Counted from the first letter of the stretch, positions 46,821-54,679 are shown. The stretch is DNA of 64,000 nt from Rhodocyclaceae bacterium (GCA_030681195.1 JAUXXJ010000026.1:62001-126000), one strand, 5' to 3'. Made by a program: numbers and translations. The notes: generated by a model from the letters alone, not told the origin.

Positions 46821-49385
46821 TTACGCATCGCGCCGGAAGATGAAGGAACGCGAGGTCGCCTTGCTGTCCCAGCCCGGACGATGGACCAGCGCAGTTTTCT
46901 TCAGGTTGACCAGGATGGTGTTGTAGGCAAACGCGCCGGCCGGACTGGGTTCATCCAGGGTCAGGAAGTCCGGATTGCCGGAGCGGTCGACGCCCTGTTT
47001 GTCGAGATCCATCCACGAGCCTTCATACACAATCACCACGCCCGGCATGCAGCGCTCGGTGACATAAACCGGCACGACGATCTTGCCGCGCGCATTCCAC
47101 ACCTCGACGGTGTCACCGGTCAGCACGCCCAGGCGTTTTGCATCAGAGGCATTGATGGTGATCTCCTGCTGGAAGGTTTCACGCAACCAGGGAATATTGT
47201 GAAAGATCGAGTGCGTGCGGTGTCGCGGATGCGGTGTGATCATGTGGAACGGGTATTCCTTGACCTTGGGATGCCCCATCCATTCGAAGGGCTCGATCCA
47301 TTTCGGGATCGCCGGAATCGGATATCCCCACTGGGTTTTGGTCCAGTCAGTTACCTGGGCCAGGGTGGTGGACAGAATCTCGATCTTGCCCGACGCAGTG
47401 TCGAAAGGCACGCCCTTCTCGACCTGCTTGCGGAAGGCAACCTGCGGCTGGTCGAAGATGAACTTATACACGCCGCGCTGCTTGAACTCCGCCCAGGACA
47501 TCGTCACCCCCTGGTTCTGCTGGACGCGCACCCACCAGTCGGCCAGATAGGCCTCGTCGACGGCATCCGGGTTGTCGAAGTAGCCACGCGACGCCTTCGG
47601 GTTGTAGCGCTTGCCGAAGTCCTTCAGGCTCGGATCGAGCTTCTCAAGGCGATAAGCCAACTCCGTATAGACCTGTAAATCGGTTCTGGATTCGCCCATC
47701 GGCTCGATGACCTTGGGGCGATGAATGTAGTAGTGGCCCTTGTACCAGGGCAGCGCAACATCATGACGCTCGAAGTGGGTGGCGATGGGTAGCAATACAT
47801 CCGCCCACAGTCCCGATGGCGTGATGGTGGAATCCGAACAGACCACTAGCTCCAGCTTCTTGATGGCTTCGATTTCCTTGTTGATGTTGGTGAGCTGGTT
47901 GAACCAGTCGGAGCCGTGCCAGAAGATGGCCTTGATATTGGGAATCTTGCCATCGAGTTCATCCTCACGCGGCCAGCAGCCGACCTCCTCGCGCTTCACA
48001 TTCGGGTAGTTGATGACACAGTGTGCCCAGCGGTCTGACTTGATCGAGGCCCACCAGAGGTTGGCGTTATCGTCATAAGGGTAGGCGACTGACTCGGCGT
48101 ACCAGGCCTTGCCAACCCCTTCCGCACAACCACCGAGGATGCCGATGTTGCCGGTCATCGCCTGCAGGGCTGCCGCCATGCGGTTGTATTGCTCGCCGTA
48201 TGCGGCACGTCCCGGACTCCAGGAAGCCTTCAGTGCTGCAGGCTTGGTGCGGGCATACATGTCGGCCAGCTTTTTGATGTCAGCCGCCGTCACGCCGCAG
48301 ATCTTCTCTGCCCATTCCGGTGTCTTCGGCGTCTTGTCGGTGACGCCCATGATGTAATCCTTGAAGCTTTCCTGTCCTTTCGCCCAGTCCGGCATGGTGC
48401 CGGCATCCATCCCCTGGACAAACTTGTCGATGAAGGTCTGGTCCTGGAGATTGTTCTGGAAGATGTAATGTGCCATGCCGGCCAGCATCGCCGCATCGGT
48501 ATTCGGCTTGATCGGTATCCACCAGGCATCGTAGGCGGCGGCGGAATCGGTGTATTGCGGATCGACGACAACAAACTTGCAGCCGTTCTGCTTGGCCATC
48601 CGCATGTAGTAGAAGGTGTTGCCGCCATGGAAGGTATAGGCGGGATTCCAGCCCCACATGATGATCAGCTTGCTGTGGGCGAAGGCGTCGTCCTCATTGC
48701 CGTCCTTGATGGTGCCAAACGTCATGTTGGATGAGAACGTCGTTGCCTGATAGCTCGGCACGGACCATGAATTGGTGCGGCAACCGAACATGCCGAGAAA
48801 ACGCGACAGTAGGCCTTCGATCTGATCGGACTTGTGCAGCACACCATAGGAAGATCCGGCATAGCCCTGATCAAGGATGGCGGTCGGGCCGTACTTGGTC
48901 TTCAGTTCGACCATCTTCTTAGCGATGTGATCCAGCGCCTCGTCCCAGGAAACCCGCTTGAACTTGCCCGCGCCGCGCTCACCAACACGCATCATCGGAT
49001 AAAGCAGGCGCTCGGGGGAGTAAAGACGCGACCGGTAAGAGCGGCCGCGCAGGCAGGCACGCAACTGCGGTTCGGCGAAGGTATCTTTGCCGTACGCTCC
49101 GCCAGCCTGATAACGACCATCGTCGGAAGAAAGCCGAACGATGACATTGCCTTTCTTGTGCGCCACCAGCATGTGACGCGAGCCACAGTTGTGGTCGCAC
49201 GAGGTGACCACCGTCGTCAGTTGGTCGTCGGTGTAATAAGGTTCGTAGGCAAAGGCCTGGGCATCCTTCTGCCCCAACGCCATCTCGAGCAAGCCGCCGG
49301 CGGTCGCCAGCGCGGTCCCGGCCGCCGTCGTCTTCAGGAAACTGCGGCGTGCCGGATTGAGAATGGTGACATCGGACTTCTTCAT
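46821..49385 (-). CDS. Tat-exported molybdopterin oxidoreductase, DMSO-reductase family, substrate unknown
   Basis: 854 aa. Tat signal (NPARRSFLKTTAAGTALA) followed by the N-terminal Fe-S motif, which reads C-x3-C-x3-H (SCDHNCGSRH) with a later LRACLRG; DmsA-type proteins have Cys where this has His. Molybdopterin regions include RVSWDEALDHIA, MWGWNPAYTFHGG, VVDPQYTD and AMTGNIGILGG. The Mo ligand is probably a Ser in NSWSVPS, aligned by eye to the DmsA GDYS region. It is too short for TtrA and lacks NarG features. The ATG overlaps the upstream cytochrome stop. DMSO, methionine sulfoxide or sulfur oxyanions are possible substrates; I cannot choose. Confidence 0.92.
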   Translation of the reverse strand: MKKSDVTILNPARRSFLKTTAAGTALATAGGLLEMALGQKDAQAFAYEPYYTDDQLTTVVTSCDHNCGSRHMLVAHKKGNVIVRLSSDDGRYQAGGAYGKDTFAEPQLRACLRGRSYRSRLYSPERLLYPMMRVGERGAGKFKRVSWDEALDHIAKKMVELKTKYGPTAILDQGYAGSSYGVLHKSDQIEGLLSRFLGMFGCRTNSWSVPSYQATTFSSNMTFGTIKDGNEDDAFAHSKLIIMWGWNPAYTFHGGNTFYYMRMAKQNGCKFVVVDPQYTDSAAAYDAWWIPIKPNTDAAMLAGMAHYIFQNNLQDQTFIDKFVQGMDAGTMPDWAKGQESFKDYIMGVTDKTPKTPEWAEKICGVTAADIKKLADMYARTKPAALKASWSPGRAAYGEQYNRMAAALQAMTGNIGILGGCAEGVGKAWYAESVAYPYDDNANLWWASIKSDRWAHCVINYPNVKREEVGCWPREDELDGKIPNIKAIFWHGSDWFNQLTNINKEIEAIKKLELVVCSDSTITPSGLWADVLLPIATHFERHDVALPWYKGHYYIHRPKVIEPMGESRTDLQVYTELAYRLEKLDPSLKDFGKRYNPKASRGYFDNPDAVDEAYLADWWVRVQQNQGVTMSWAEFKQRGVYKFIFDQPQVAFRKQVEKGVPFDTASGKIEILSTTLAQVTDWTKTQWGYPIPAIPKWIEPFEWMGHPKVKEYPFHMITPHPRHRTHSIFHNIPWLRETFQQEITINASDAKRLGVLTGDTVEVWNARGKIVVPVYVTERCMPGVVIVYEGSWMDLDKQGVDRSGNPDFLTLDEPSPAGAFAYNTILVNLKKTALVHRPGWDSKATSRSFIFRRDA

Positions 49386-50245
49386 GATTTTGGCTCAGTC
49401 TTGATGAAACGCGGATCGGAGTGCGTGGGTCGGTCCTTGGCCCATTCGGGCATACCTTCGGGCATTTCCGGCCAGGGATTGCGGGCATACGGATAGGGAA
49501 TGCGATACCAGGCTCGGCCGCCATGGCAGCCCATGCAGACATCGGCACTGTTGCCGCTCTCCATCGCCTTCATGGCCGCCGCTTCGATGGCATCGGCATT
49601 GAGGTAGTTGACCTGATGGCGATGCGTGCGCGTCGACACATGGCATGCCATACAGTCGTTCTTGAAGAAAGGCTTCGCCTCATCCCAGGTGCCCGGCAAA
49701 CGCATCAACTCCCAGCCGGGGAATTGGCCATGGCACTTAAGACAGGTGGTCTCGGGATTGACCTGCTTGCGCAGGGTGAAGCCGCGATCGTCCTGGCTTG
49801 TTGCGGTTGCCGAACTGCCCGGCGCCTCTTCGCGCGGATCATGGCCTTCATGGCAGGTATTGCATTGCAGGTTCATCAACGCCTTGGCCATCGGCGTTTC
49901 GAGGTGGCGCCGATGGAAGGTGTCCTGCTCACCCTCGTAGGTGGAGGTCAGCTGGTACCAGGCGCGCGTATCTTCCGCCTTGACGCCGGCCGGAGACACC
50001 GGCCGCACGCGGTCTTCGATCACCTCGCGATGACAGGCCAGACACTGCTCGTTGCTTGCGCTGGCAATGGCCGGCTTGAAGTGGAGCGGGTCGTAGCTGG
50101 CGCTCAGTTCACTCTTGTTTTCCAGGTCTTCGCGCGCCTGCTGCGCCGGCGTAGCTGTACCTGATTCACCACAACCGGCCAGGAGGGTGGTGAGAGATAT
50201 CAGGGTGGCCGTCACAACCGCGAAGGTCGCGTAGCGTTTGCTCAT
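49382..50245 (-). CDS. Pentaheme c-type cytochrome, lipoprotein
   Basis: 287 aa. A lipoprotein signal ends in LLAGC, so it is lipid-anchored. Five CxxCH motifs: CLACH, CNTCH, CLKCH, CMACH and CMGCH. It probably relays electrons between the membrane and the periplasmic molybdoenzyme. Its ATG overlaps the stop of the upstream 106-aa gene and its stop overlaps the catalytic-subunit ATG, so all three are coupled. No sequence match to NrfB or NapB is evident. Confidence 0.93.
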   Translation of the reverse strand: MSKRYATFAVVTATLISLTTLLAGCGESGTATPAQQAREDLENKSELSASYDPLHFKPAIASASNEQCLACHREVIEDRVRPVSPAGVKAEDTRAWYQLTSTYEGEQDTFHRRHLETPMAKALMNLQCNTCHEGHDPREEAPGSSATATSQDDRGFTLRKQVNPETTCLKCHGQFPGWELMRLPGTWDEAKPFFKNDCMACHVSTRTHRHQVNYLNADAIEAAAMKAMESGNSADVCMGCHGGRAWYRIPYPYARNPWPEMPEGMPEWAKDRPTHSDPRFIKTEPKS

Positions 50246-50562
50246 TTTTTGTCTGCCGCAGGAAGAGGGGCTGCATGCCATCCGCGCAGGTCATACGGAC
50301 CTGGCATGCCAGGATGCGTGAAAGGATTGAACCAGCGCCCCTGATCGTTGAGAAACTTCAAGCTCTCGGGAATCGGAGCGGAAACGCCGTGCAATGCCTG
50401 CTTGGTGTCCAGTACCGGATTGACGGCAAGGGTAGGTGCATTGGCAGGCCGTTGGTAAGGCGCGAGCCCGGCAACCGGATAGGGTTTGGAAGGTGCCGCC
50501 TGGAGTACGCAAGGCGATAGCACAAACAACGCAGTCACCAGACAATGCCGCCGTGTATTCAT
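50242..50562 (-). CDS. 106-aa exported protein of unknown function
   Basis: Signal peptide (CLVTALFVLSPCVLQAAP), then a Pro-rich mature chain (SKPYPVAGLAPYQRP, then FNPFTHPGMPGPYDLRGWHAAP). No heme motif, metal cluster or known domain. It is coupled to the pentaheme cytochrome by an ATGA overlap and is first in the molybdoenzyme operon proper. ATG at 50562 is the first fitting a signal peptide; an upstream frame covering the Met-rich gene in another phase is rejected. It may be a small structural subunit. Confidence 0.75.
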   Translation of the reverse strand: MNTRRHCLVTALFVLSPCVLQAAPSKPYPVAGLAPYQRPANAPTLAVNPVLDTKQALHGVSAPIPESLKFLNDQGRWFNPFTHPGMPGPYDLRGWHAAPLPAADKK

Positions 50563-50591
50563 GTTGGGATAGGGAAAAGGAAAAAGGGGAC

Positions 50592-50614
50592 GGGAGAGCG
50601 AAGATGCCTCTCCC
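50592..50614 (-). terminator. Intrinsic terminator after the Met-rich peptide gene
   Basis: On the minus strand GGGAGAG and CTCTCCC form a 7-bp stem with a 9-nt loop, followed within four bases by a T run. Partial read-through could feed the operon starting at 50562, since no separate promoter is obvious in the 68-bp gap. Confidence 0.7.
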
Positions 50615-50630
50615 ATCCGTAAGAACAGAA

Positions 50631-50834
50631 TTACTTCTTGCCTTCCATGCCGCTCATGCCAGACATGCCAGACATACCCTTCTGGCCTTCCATGCCCGAC
50701 ATACCGGACATACCCGACATGCCCTTCTGGCCTTCCATACCGCTCATGCCCGACATGCCCTTCTGCTGGGCGATGGCGGAACCGGCGATAGCCATGGAAA
50801 GGACGGAAGCGATAACGATGAACTTGGATTTCAT
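50631..50834 (-). CDS. Secreted methionine-rich repeat peptide
   Basis: 67 aa. A clear signal peptide (FIVIASVLSMAIAGSAIAQ) precedes a 44-residue mature chain made of tandem units of the form QKGMSGMSGMEG; 11 of the 44 residues are Met, with almost only Gly, Ser, Glu, Gln and Lys otherwise. AAGGAG precedes the ATG at 50834. A sigma-54 promoter lies upstream and a terminator follows. It recalls MrpX of Azospira suillum, a periplasmic Met-rich hypochlorite scavenger recycled by a methionine sulfoxide reductase; that parallel is by composition only. Metal binding, for example Cu(I), is an alternative. Confidence 0.85.
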   Translation of the reverse strand: MKSKFIVIASVLSMAIAGSAIAQQKGMSGMSGMEGQKGMSGMSGMSGMEGQKGMSGMSGMSGMEGKK

Positions 50835-50926
50835 AAGATCTCCTTCGAAGTGAGATGGATGTTGGTGCCCTGCGAAGTGCAAGACTTGGAAACAAACCGA
50901 TGAAATGGTGTGTTTGGTAAGTCCAT

Positions 50927-50942
50927 AGCACCCCCCGTGCCA
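50927..50942 (-). promoter_or_regulatory. Sigma-54 promoter of the Met-rich peptide gene
   Basis: Minus strand TGGCACG-N4-GTGCT with GG and GC correctly spaced. Predicted start near 50916, giving an 82-nt leader to the ATG at 50834. It may also drive the molybdoenzyme operon by read-through. The 323-bp gap 50835-51157 otherwise holds only activator-type sites and repeat copy 10. Confidence 0.82.
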
Positions 50943-50993
50943 CCTCGGGAGAGGTTTTGTTACTCGTTGTTTTAATTGAGTAAATGATCTCCG

Positions 50994-51101
50994 GCGAAAA
51001 CGGTGCGATTTCGCTATTTCTGACATCCTGGCATGTCTAAACGCAGATAATCAGCGTGTTTTCATGCAGCAGCAGGCGAATGGCGCATGCCAAAAAGTCA
51101 T
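50994..51101. promoter_or_regulatory. Putative activator sites upstream of the Met-rich gene
   Basis: GCATGCCAAAAAGTCAT (51085-51101) is 16/17 identical to 38450-38466. A related TGGCATGTCTAAA is at 51029-51041, about five helical turns nearer the promoter and within the dyad GACAT-N6-ATGTC (51022-51037). GCGAAA-N9-TTTCGC (50994-51014) is a further dyad. An AT-rich stretch between these and the promoter could bind IHF. Confidence 0.58.
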
Positions 51102-51134
51102 CCAATGGAAATCAGTCCCTGCGAGGCAGGGGGC

Positions 51135-51158
51135 GCCGTCCCACCAGCGCCGACTTTT
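51135..51158 (+). repeat. 24-bp dispersed repeat, copy 10 (1 mismatch)
   Basis: Ends at the last base of the stop codon of the 104-aa gene at 51158. CAGCGC (51145-51150) pairs with GCGCTG (51161-51166). Confidence 0.9.
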
Positions 51159-51472
51159 CAGCGCTGTTTGCGGGTGCGCTGGATCAACTGGGCGAGGCGC
51201 TGCTTCTCATCGGTGTCCAGTCGATCGATATTCTTTTTCCAGCCGTGACTGCGGTAGTTCGTCTTGACGTATTCCCAGCCCAGCGGGCCGTATTTTTCGA
51301 CTTCGCGGCGAATTTCGGGAATGGCCTCGATGACGGCTTTGAACTGTCCCCAGTCCAGGCTCTGCAGTTCTTTTTCGAGTTGCCGGCTGTCGGGTACGGA
51401 CGCAGCCGCTGCCATGCTTACACTCAGGGCGAGGGCGATGGCAACGAGGAGGGCGGTGATCGAACGGTGCAT
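51158..51472 (-). CDS. 104-aa exported hypothetical protein
   Basis: Signal peptide (ITALLVAIALALSVSMAAAAS), then a charged helical mature domain (SRQLEKELQSLDWGQFKAVIEAIPEIRREVEKYGPLGWEYV, ending QRLAQLIQRTRKQR). No cysteines in the mature part, no known motif. ATG at 51472 fits the signal peptide. The gene ends inside the last bases of repeat copy 10. It is divergent from apeB, with starts 75 bp apart. Confidence 0.75.
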   Translation of the reverse strand: MHRSITALLVAIALALSVSMAAAASVPDSRQLEKELQSLDWGQFKAVIEAIPEIRREVEKYGPLGWEYVKTNYRSHGWKKNIDRLDTDEKQRLAQLIQRTRKQR

Positions 51473-51546
51473 GGTGCATAGCTTACACCGACCAAGCCCG
51501 GGCTGAACCGAGGTAGGATTGACCATCTCAATCATTTCGTAACGCC

Positions 51547-52863
51547 ATGTTTCAGCCAACTCGTGACCGCAGCACTGACCGTCGTACCGCCTTAGACCTG
51601 ATCGACTACATTGATGCCAGCCCGAGCCCCTGGCATGCCGTGGCGACCACGGCTGCCCGCCTGGCGGCGCAGGGTTTCGTCCGCCTTGAGGAAACCGCCC
51701 GTTGGCAATTGACGCCGGGGGGGCGCTATACCGTCACACGCGGCGGGGGGTCGATCATCGCCTTTGTATTGGGTTCTGCGCCACTGGTGGAAAGCGGTCT
51801 GCGCATCATCGGCGCCCATACCGATTCGCCCGGCCTGCGTCTCAAGCCCCGGCCGGCCTCTGCTAGCGATGGCTTGGCGCGTCTGGCGGTGGAAGTTTAT
51901 GGCGGGCCGATCCTCGCGACATTTACCGATCGCGATCTGAGCCTGGCCGGACGCGTGGTGGTGCGAACGGCCACCGGGACGGAGACACGCCTGCTGCGCT
52001 TTGAACAGCCGCTGGTGCGCCTGCCGAATCTCGCCATCCACATGAACCGCGACGTCAATGAGCAGGGCCTCAAGCTCAACAAGCAGACCGAACTGCCGCT
52101 GATCTTAGGAAATCTGGCCGACGGCGAGGATGCCGACGTTCATCTGCGCACCCTGTTGGCGACACAGGCCGCAGTGGCGGCGGCCGATCTGCTGAGTTGG
52201 GAACTAGCGGTGGTTGACACGCAGCCCGGCAGCCTGTGGGGGGCAGATGAGGCCTTCATCGCCGATAGCCAGCTCGACAACCTGGCATCGTGCCATGCAG
52301 CGCTTTCCGCTTTGCTGGCGACGCAATCTCCTGCGGCAACCTGTGTGGTCGGCCTGTTCGATCATGAGGAAGTGGGCAGTGAGAGCGCCACCGGGGCGGG
52401 CGGCAGTTTTCTTGCCGATGTGCTGGCCCGGATTGGACAACAGGCCGGCCTGGATGGCGAGGACACGCGGCGCAGCATGGCGCGCAGTTTCTTCATCAGT
52501 GCCGACATGGCGCACGCCTACCAGCCGAACTTCCCCAGCGCCTATGAGCCGGGCCACAAGGTGCGCGTCAATGGCGGGCCGGTGATCAAGCGCAATGCCA
52601 ACCAGCGCTACACCACCGATGCCGAAACCGCTGCACGCTTCATGCGCCTCTGCGAGCAGGCCGGCGTGGCCTGCCAGCAGTATGCCCATCGCAGCGACCT
52701 TGGTTGCGGCAGCACCATCGGGCCGATGGTTGCGGCCAGTCTCGGCATTGCCAGCGTGGATGTCGGTTCGCCGCTATGGGCGATGCACAGTGTGCGCGAA
52801 AGCGCCGGCGTGCAGGATCATGCCGACATGATCGCGGCATTGACGGTGGCTTTCCATAGTTAG
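51547..52863 (+). CDS. apeB: M18-family aspartyl/zinc aminopeptidase
   Basis: 438 aa, normal for M18. Metal and catalytic motifs: GAHTDSPGLRLKP, LFDHEEVGSES, ISADMAHAYQPNF and YAHRSDLGCGSTIGPM. It removes N-terminal acidic or neutral residues in the cytoplasm, usually as a dodecamer with two metals per subunit. Monocistronic; repeat copy 11 follows 3 bp after the stop. Confidence 0.95.
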   Translation: MFQPTRDRSTDRRTALDLIDYIDASPSPWHAVATTAARLAAQGFVRLEETARWQLTPGGRYTVTRGGGSIIAFVLGSAPLVESGLRIIGAHTDSPGLRLKPRPASASDGLARLAVEVYGGPILATFTDRDLSLAGRVVVRTATGTETRLLRFEQPLVRLPNLAIHMNRDVNEQGLKLNKQTELPLILGNLADGEDADVHLRTLLATQAAVAAADLLSWELAVVDTQPGSLWGADEAFIADSQLDNLASCHAALSALLATQSPAATCVVGLFDHEEVGSESATGAGGSFLADVLARIGQQAGLDGEDTRRSMARSFFISADMAHAYQPNFPSAYEPGHKVRVNGGPVIKRNANQRYTTDAETAARFMRLCEQAGVACQQYAHRSDLGCGSTIGPMVAASLGIASVDVGSPLWAMHSVRESAGVQDHADMIAALTVAFHS

Positions 52864-52865
52864 GT

Positions 52866-52889
52866 GCCGTCTTGCCATTGCCGACTTTT
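52866..52889 (+). repeat. 24-bp dispersed repeat, copy 11 (4 mismatches)
   Basis: Immediately after the apeB stop. CCGA and TCGG around the T tract form a short stem. Confidence 0.72.
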
Positions 52890-52931
52890 ATCGGATATGG
52901 TAGGTTTCCCTCATAACGGGGGGGGGAGTTA

Positions 52932-54572
52932 GTGGCGCTTGACCGTAAAAACTCACCATATTCAGCGCGCATGATTGGTGCGGGTTTTGGGGTGGTCGTC
53001 GTTCTGTTGATTGCCATGACGGTGGTCACTATGGTTCGCCTTGAACGCATCCAGTTGCTGGTTGCCGAGATCAATACGCAGCATTCCAAGCATGTCCAGT
53101 TTGCCCACCGGATGTATCACGCGGCACGCGAGCGTTCGTATGTGCTGGTCAAGCTGGTGCATGAGGATGATGCACTGGTCGCCGACGACTATGCCATGCG
53201 CTTCTGGGCACTGGGTAACGAAGTTGCCCAGACGCGTCGCTTGCTGATCAAGGAAACACTGACACCCGAAGAGCATGCCTTGCTCGGTGAGCAGGCGCGT
53301 GCGACGGAGCTGACGGTGCCGCTGCAGGAACGGGTCATCGAGCTAAACGGTGCGCAGCGGCGGCGCGATGCGATGATGATTCTCACCGATCAGGCGCTGC
53401 CGGCGCAGGAGGGCGTGCTGAGCGCGCTGACGGCGTTCATTGCCCTGAAAAATCGCCAGATCGAACGCGCCAGTCTGGAGGCGAGTGAACAGGTTCGCAG
53501 TGCCCAGGTGGTCCTGTTTTCCGCGATGCTCCTGACCGTGCTGGCCAGCCTGGCCATCGGGTTTTATGTCCAGCGCAACATGTCTCGCATGATGCGCGGA
53601 TTGACAGACAAAACCTGGCAGTTGAACGTCAGCCTGCGAGATCTTGATTTCCAGAAACAGGCGCTCGATGAACACGCCATTGTCAGCATTGCCGATCCCC
53701 AGGGACGCATCACCTATGTCAATGACAAGTTTTGCGCGGTTAGCCAATACGCGCGCGAGGAACTGATCGGTCGCGATCACCGCATCATCAACTCGGGGCA
53801 ACATCCGCCCAGTATGTTTGTCGATATGTGGCGCATGATTGCCAGTGGCGCTACCTGGCAAGGTGAGGTATGCAACCGCAAGAAAGACGGCAGCCTCTAC
53901 TGGGTCAGCACCACCATCCTGCCCTTCCTCAACGCGGCAGGACGGCCCGAGCACTACATCTCGGTGCGTACCGACATCACCTCCATCAAGATGGCCGAGA
54001 TGATGCTCGAATCCAACCAGGAGCGGCTGGAAGAACTGGTGGCACAGCGCACCGCAGAGCTTGCCGAGCGGGAGGCGGCATTCCAGCGCCTTTCCGAAAC
54101 CGACATGCTCACGGGTGTCGCCAATCGTCGCAAGTTCGACGAGACCTTGCTGATCGAAACCAGTCGCGCGCAGCGCCATGGCTTGTCGCTGATGTTGGTG
54201 ATGCTGGATATCGATCACTTCAAGAAGCTCAACGATACCTATGGCCACCAGGTGGGCGATTCCGTGCTGGTCGAGTTTGCCCAACGGTTGGCGTCCCACA
54301 TTCGCGCCCATGATTTCCTGGCCCGCTGGGGCGGCGAGGAGTTTGCCGTGCTGGCAACCCTGAACGACAGCGAAGATCCCCGGCAGTTTGCTGACAAGTT
54401 GCGGGCGCTGATCGCGGCCAACGAGTTTTCCGTGGTCGGACACGTTACCGCCAGCCTGGGCTTGTCCATCTATCGGCCGGATGAGGACATTGATGCCTTG
54501 CTGTCGCGCGCCGACAAGGCGCTGTATGCGGCCAAAGCCAATGGCCGCAATCGGGTCGAGGTGACGCCTTAG
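52932..54572 (+). CDS. PAS-GGDEF diguanylate cyclase, membrane-bound
   Basis: 546 aa. Membrane segment (about 13-36), periplasmic helical sensor (about 37-190), membrane segment (about 192-214), PAS (about 245-355), coiled coil and GGDEF domain with RWGGEEFAVLA near residue 466 and an RxxD inhibitory site (RAHD). A GTG start is preceded by a G-rich GGGGAG. It is a single gene with no obvious partner; a terminator and tRNA genes follow in the opposite direction. Confidence 0.93.
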   Translation: MALDRKNSPYSARMIGAGFGVVVVLLIAMTVVTMVRLERIQLLVAEINTQHSKHVQFAHRMYHAARERSYVLVKLVHEDDALVADDYAMRFWALGNEVAQTRRLLIKETLTPEEHALLGEQARATELTVPLQERVIELNGAQRRRDAMMILTDQALPAQEGVLSALTAFIALKNRQIERASLEASEQVRSAQVVLFSAMLLTVLASLAIGFYVQRNMSRMMRGLTDKTWQLNVSLRDLDFQKQALDEHAIVSIADPQGRITYVNDKFCAVSQYAREELIGRDHRIINSGQHPPSMFVDMWRMIASGATWQGEVCNRKKDGSLYWVSTTILPFLNAAGRPEHYISVRTDITSIKMAEMMLESNQERLEELVAQRTAELAEREAAFQRLSETDMLTGVANRRKFDETLLIETSRAQRHGLSLMLVMLDIDHFKKLNDTYGHQVGDSVLVEFAQRLASHIRAHDFLARWGGEEFAVLATLNDSEDPRQFADKLRALIAANEFSVVGHVTASLGLSIYRPDEDIDALLSRADKALYAAKANGRNRVEVTP

Positions 54573-54611
54573 GCCCTGTTTTACGCCGATTAATGCGTTG
54601 GCTACAAAGGA

Positions 54612-54646
54612 AACGCCCCGCGCAGACTGGCGTCTGGCGGGGCGTT
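54612..54646 (-). terminator. Terminator for the tRNA pair and possibly the diguanylate cyclase
   Basis: AACGCCCCGC (54612-54621) pairs with GCGGGGCGTT (54637-54646); on the minus strand the stem is followed by TTTCCTTT. It lies between the convergent cyclase and tRNA genes. Confidence 0.75.
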
Positions 54647-54679
54647 CATTGTGGCTCTACTACTTTTCGCCAAGTGTTC

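Noticed and set aside
46821..49385. Naming the molybdoenzyme TtrA, PhsA/PsrA, NarG or DmsA outright
   Set aside because: Length and motifs fit only the broad DMSO-reductase family, and the Fe-S motif departs from DmsA.
50640..50790. Tandem repeats that could suggest a CRISPR array or satellite
   Set aside because: They encode the Met-rich peptide in frame, without spacers.
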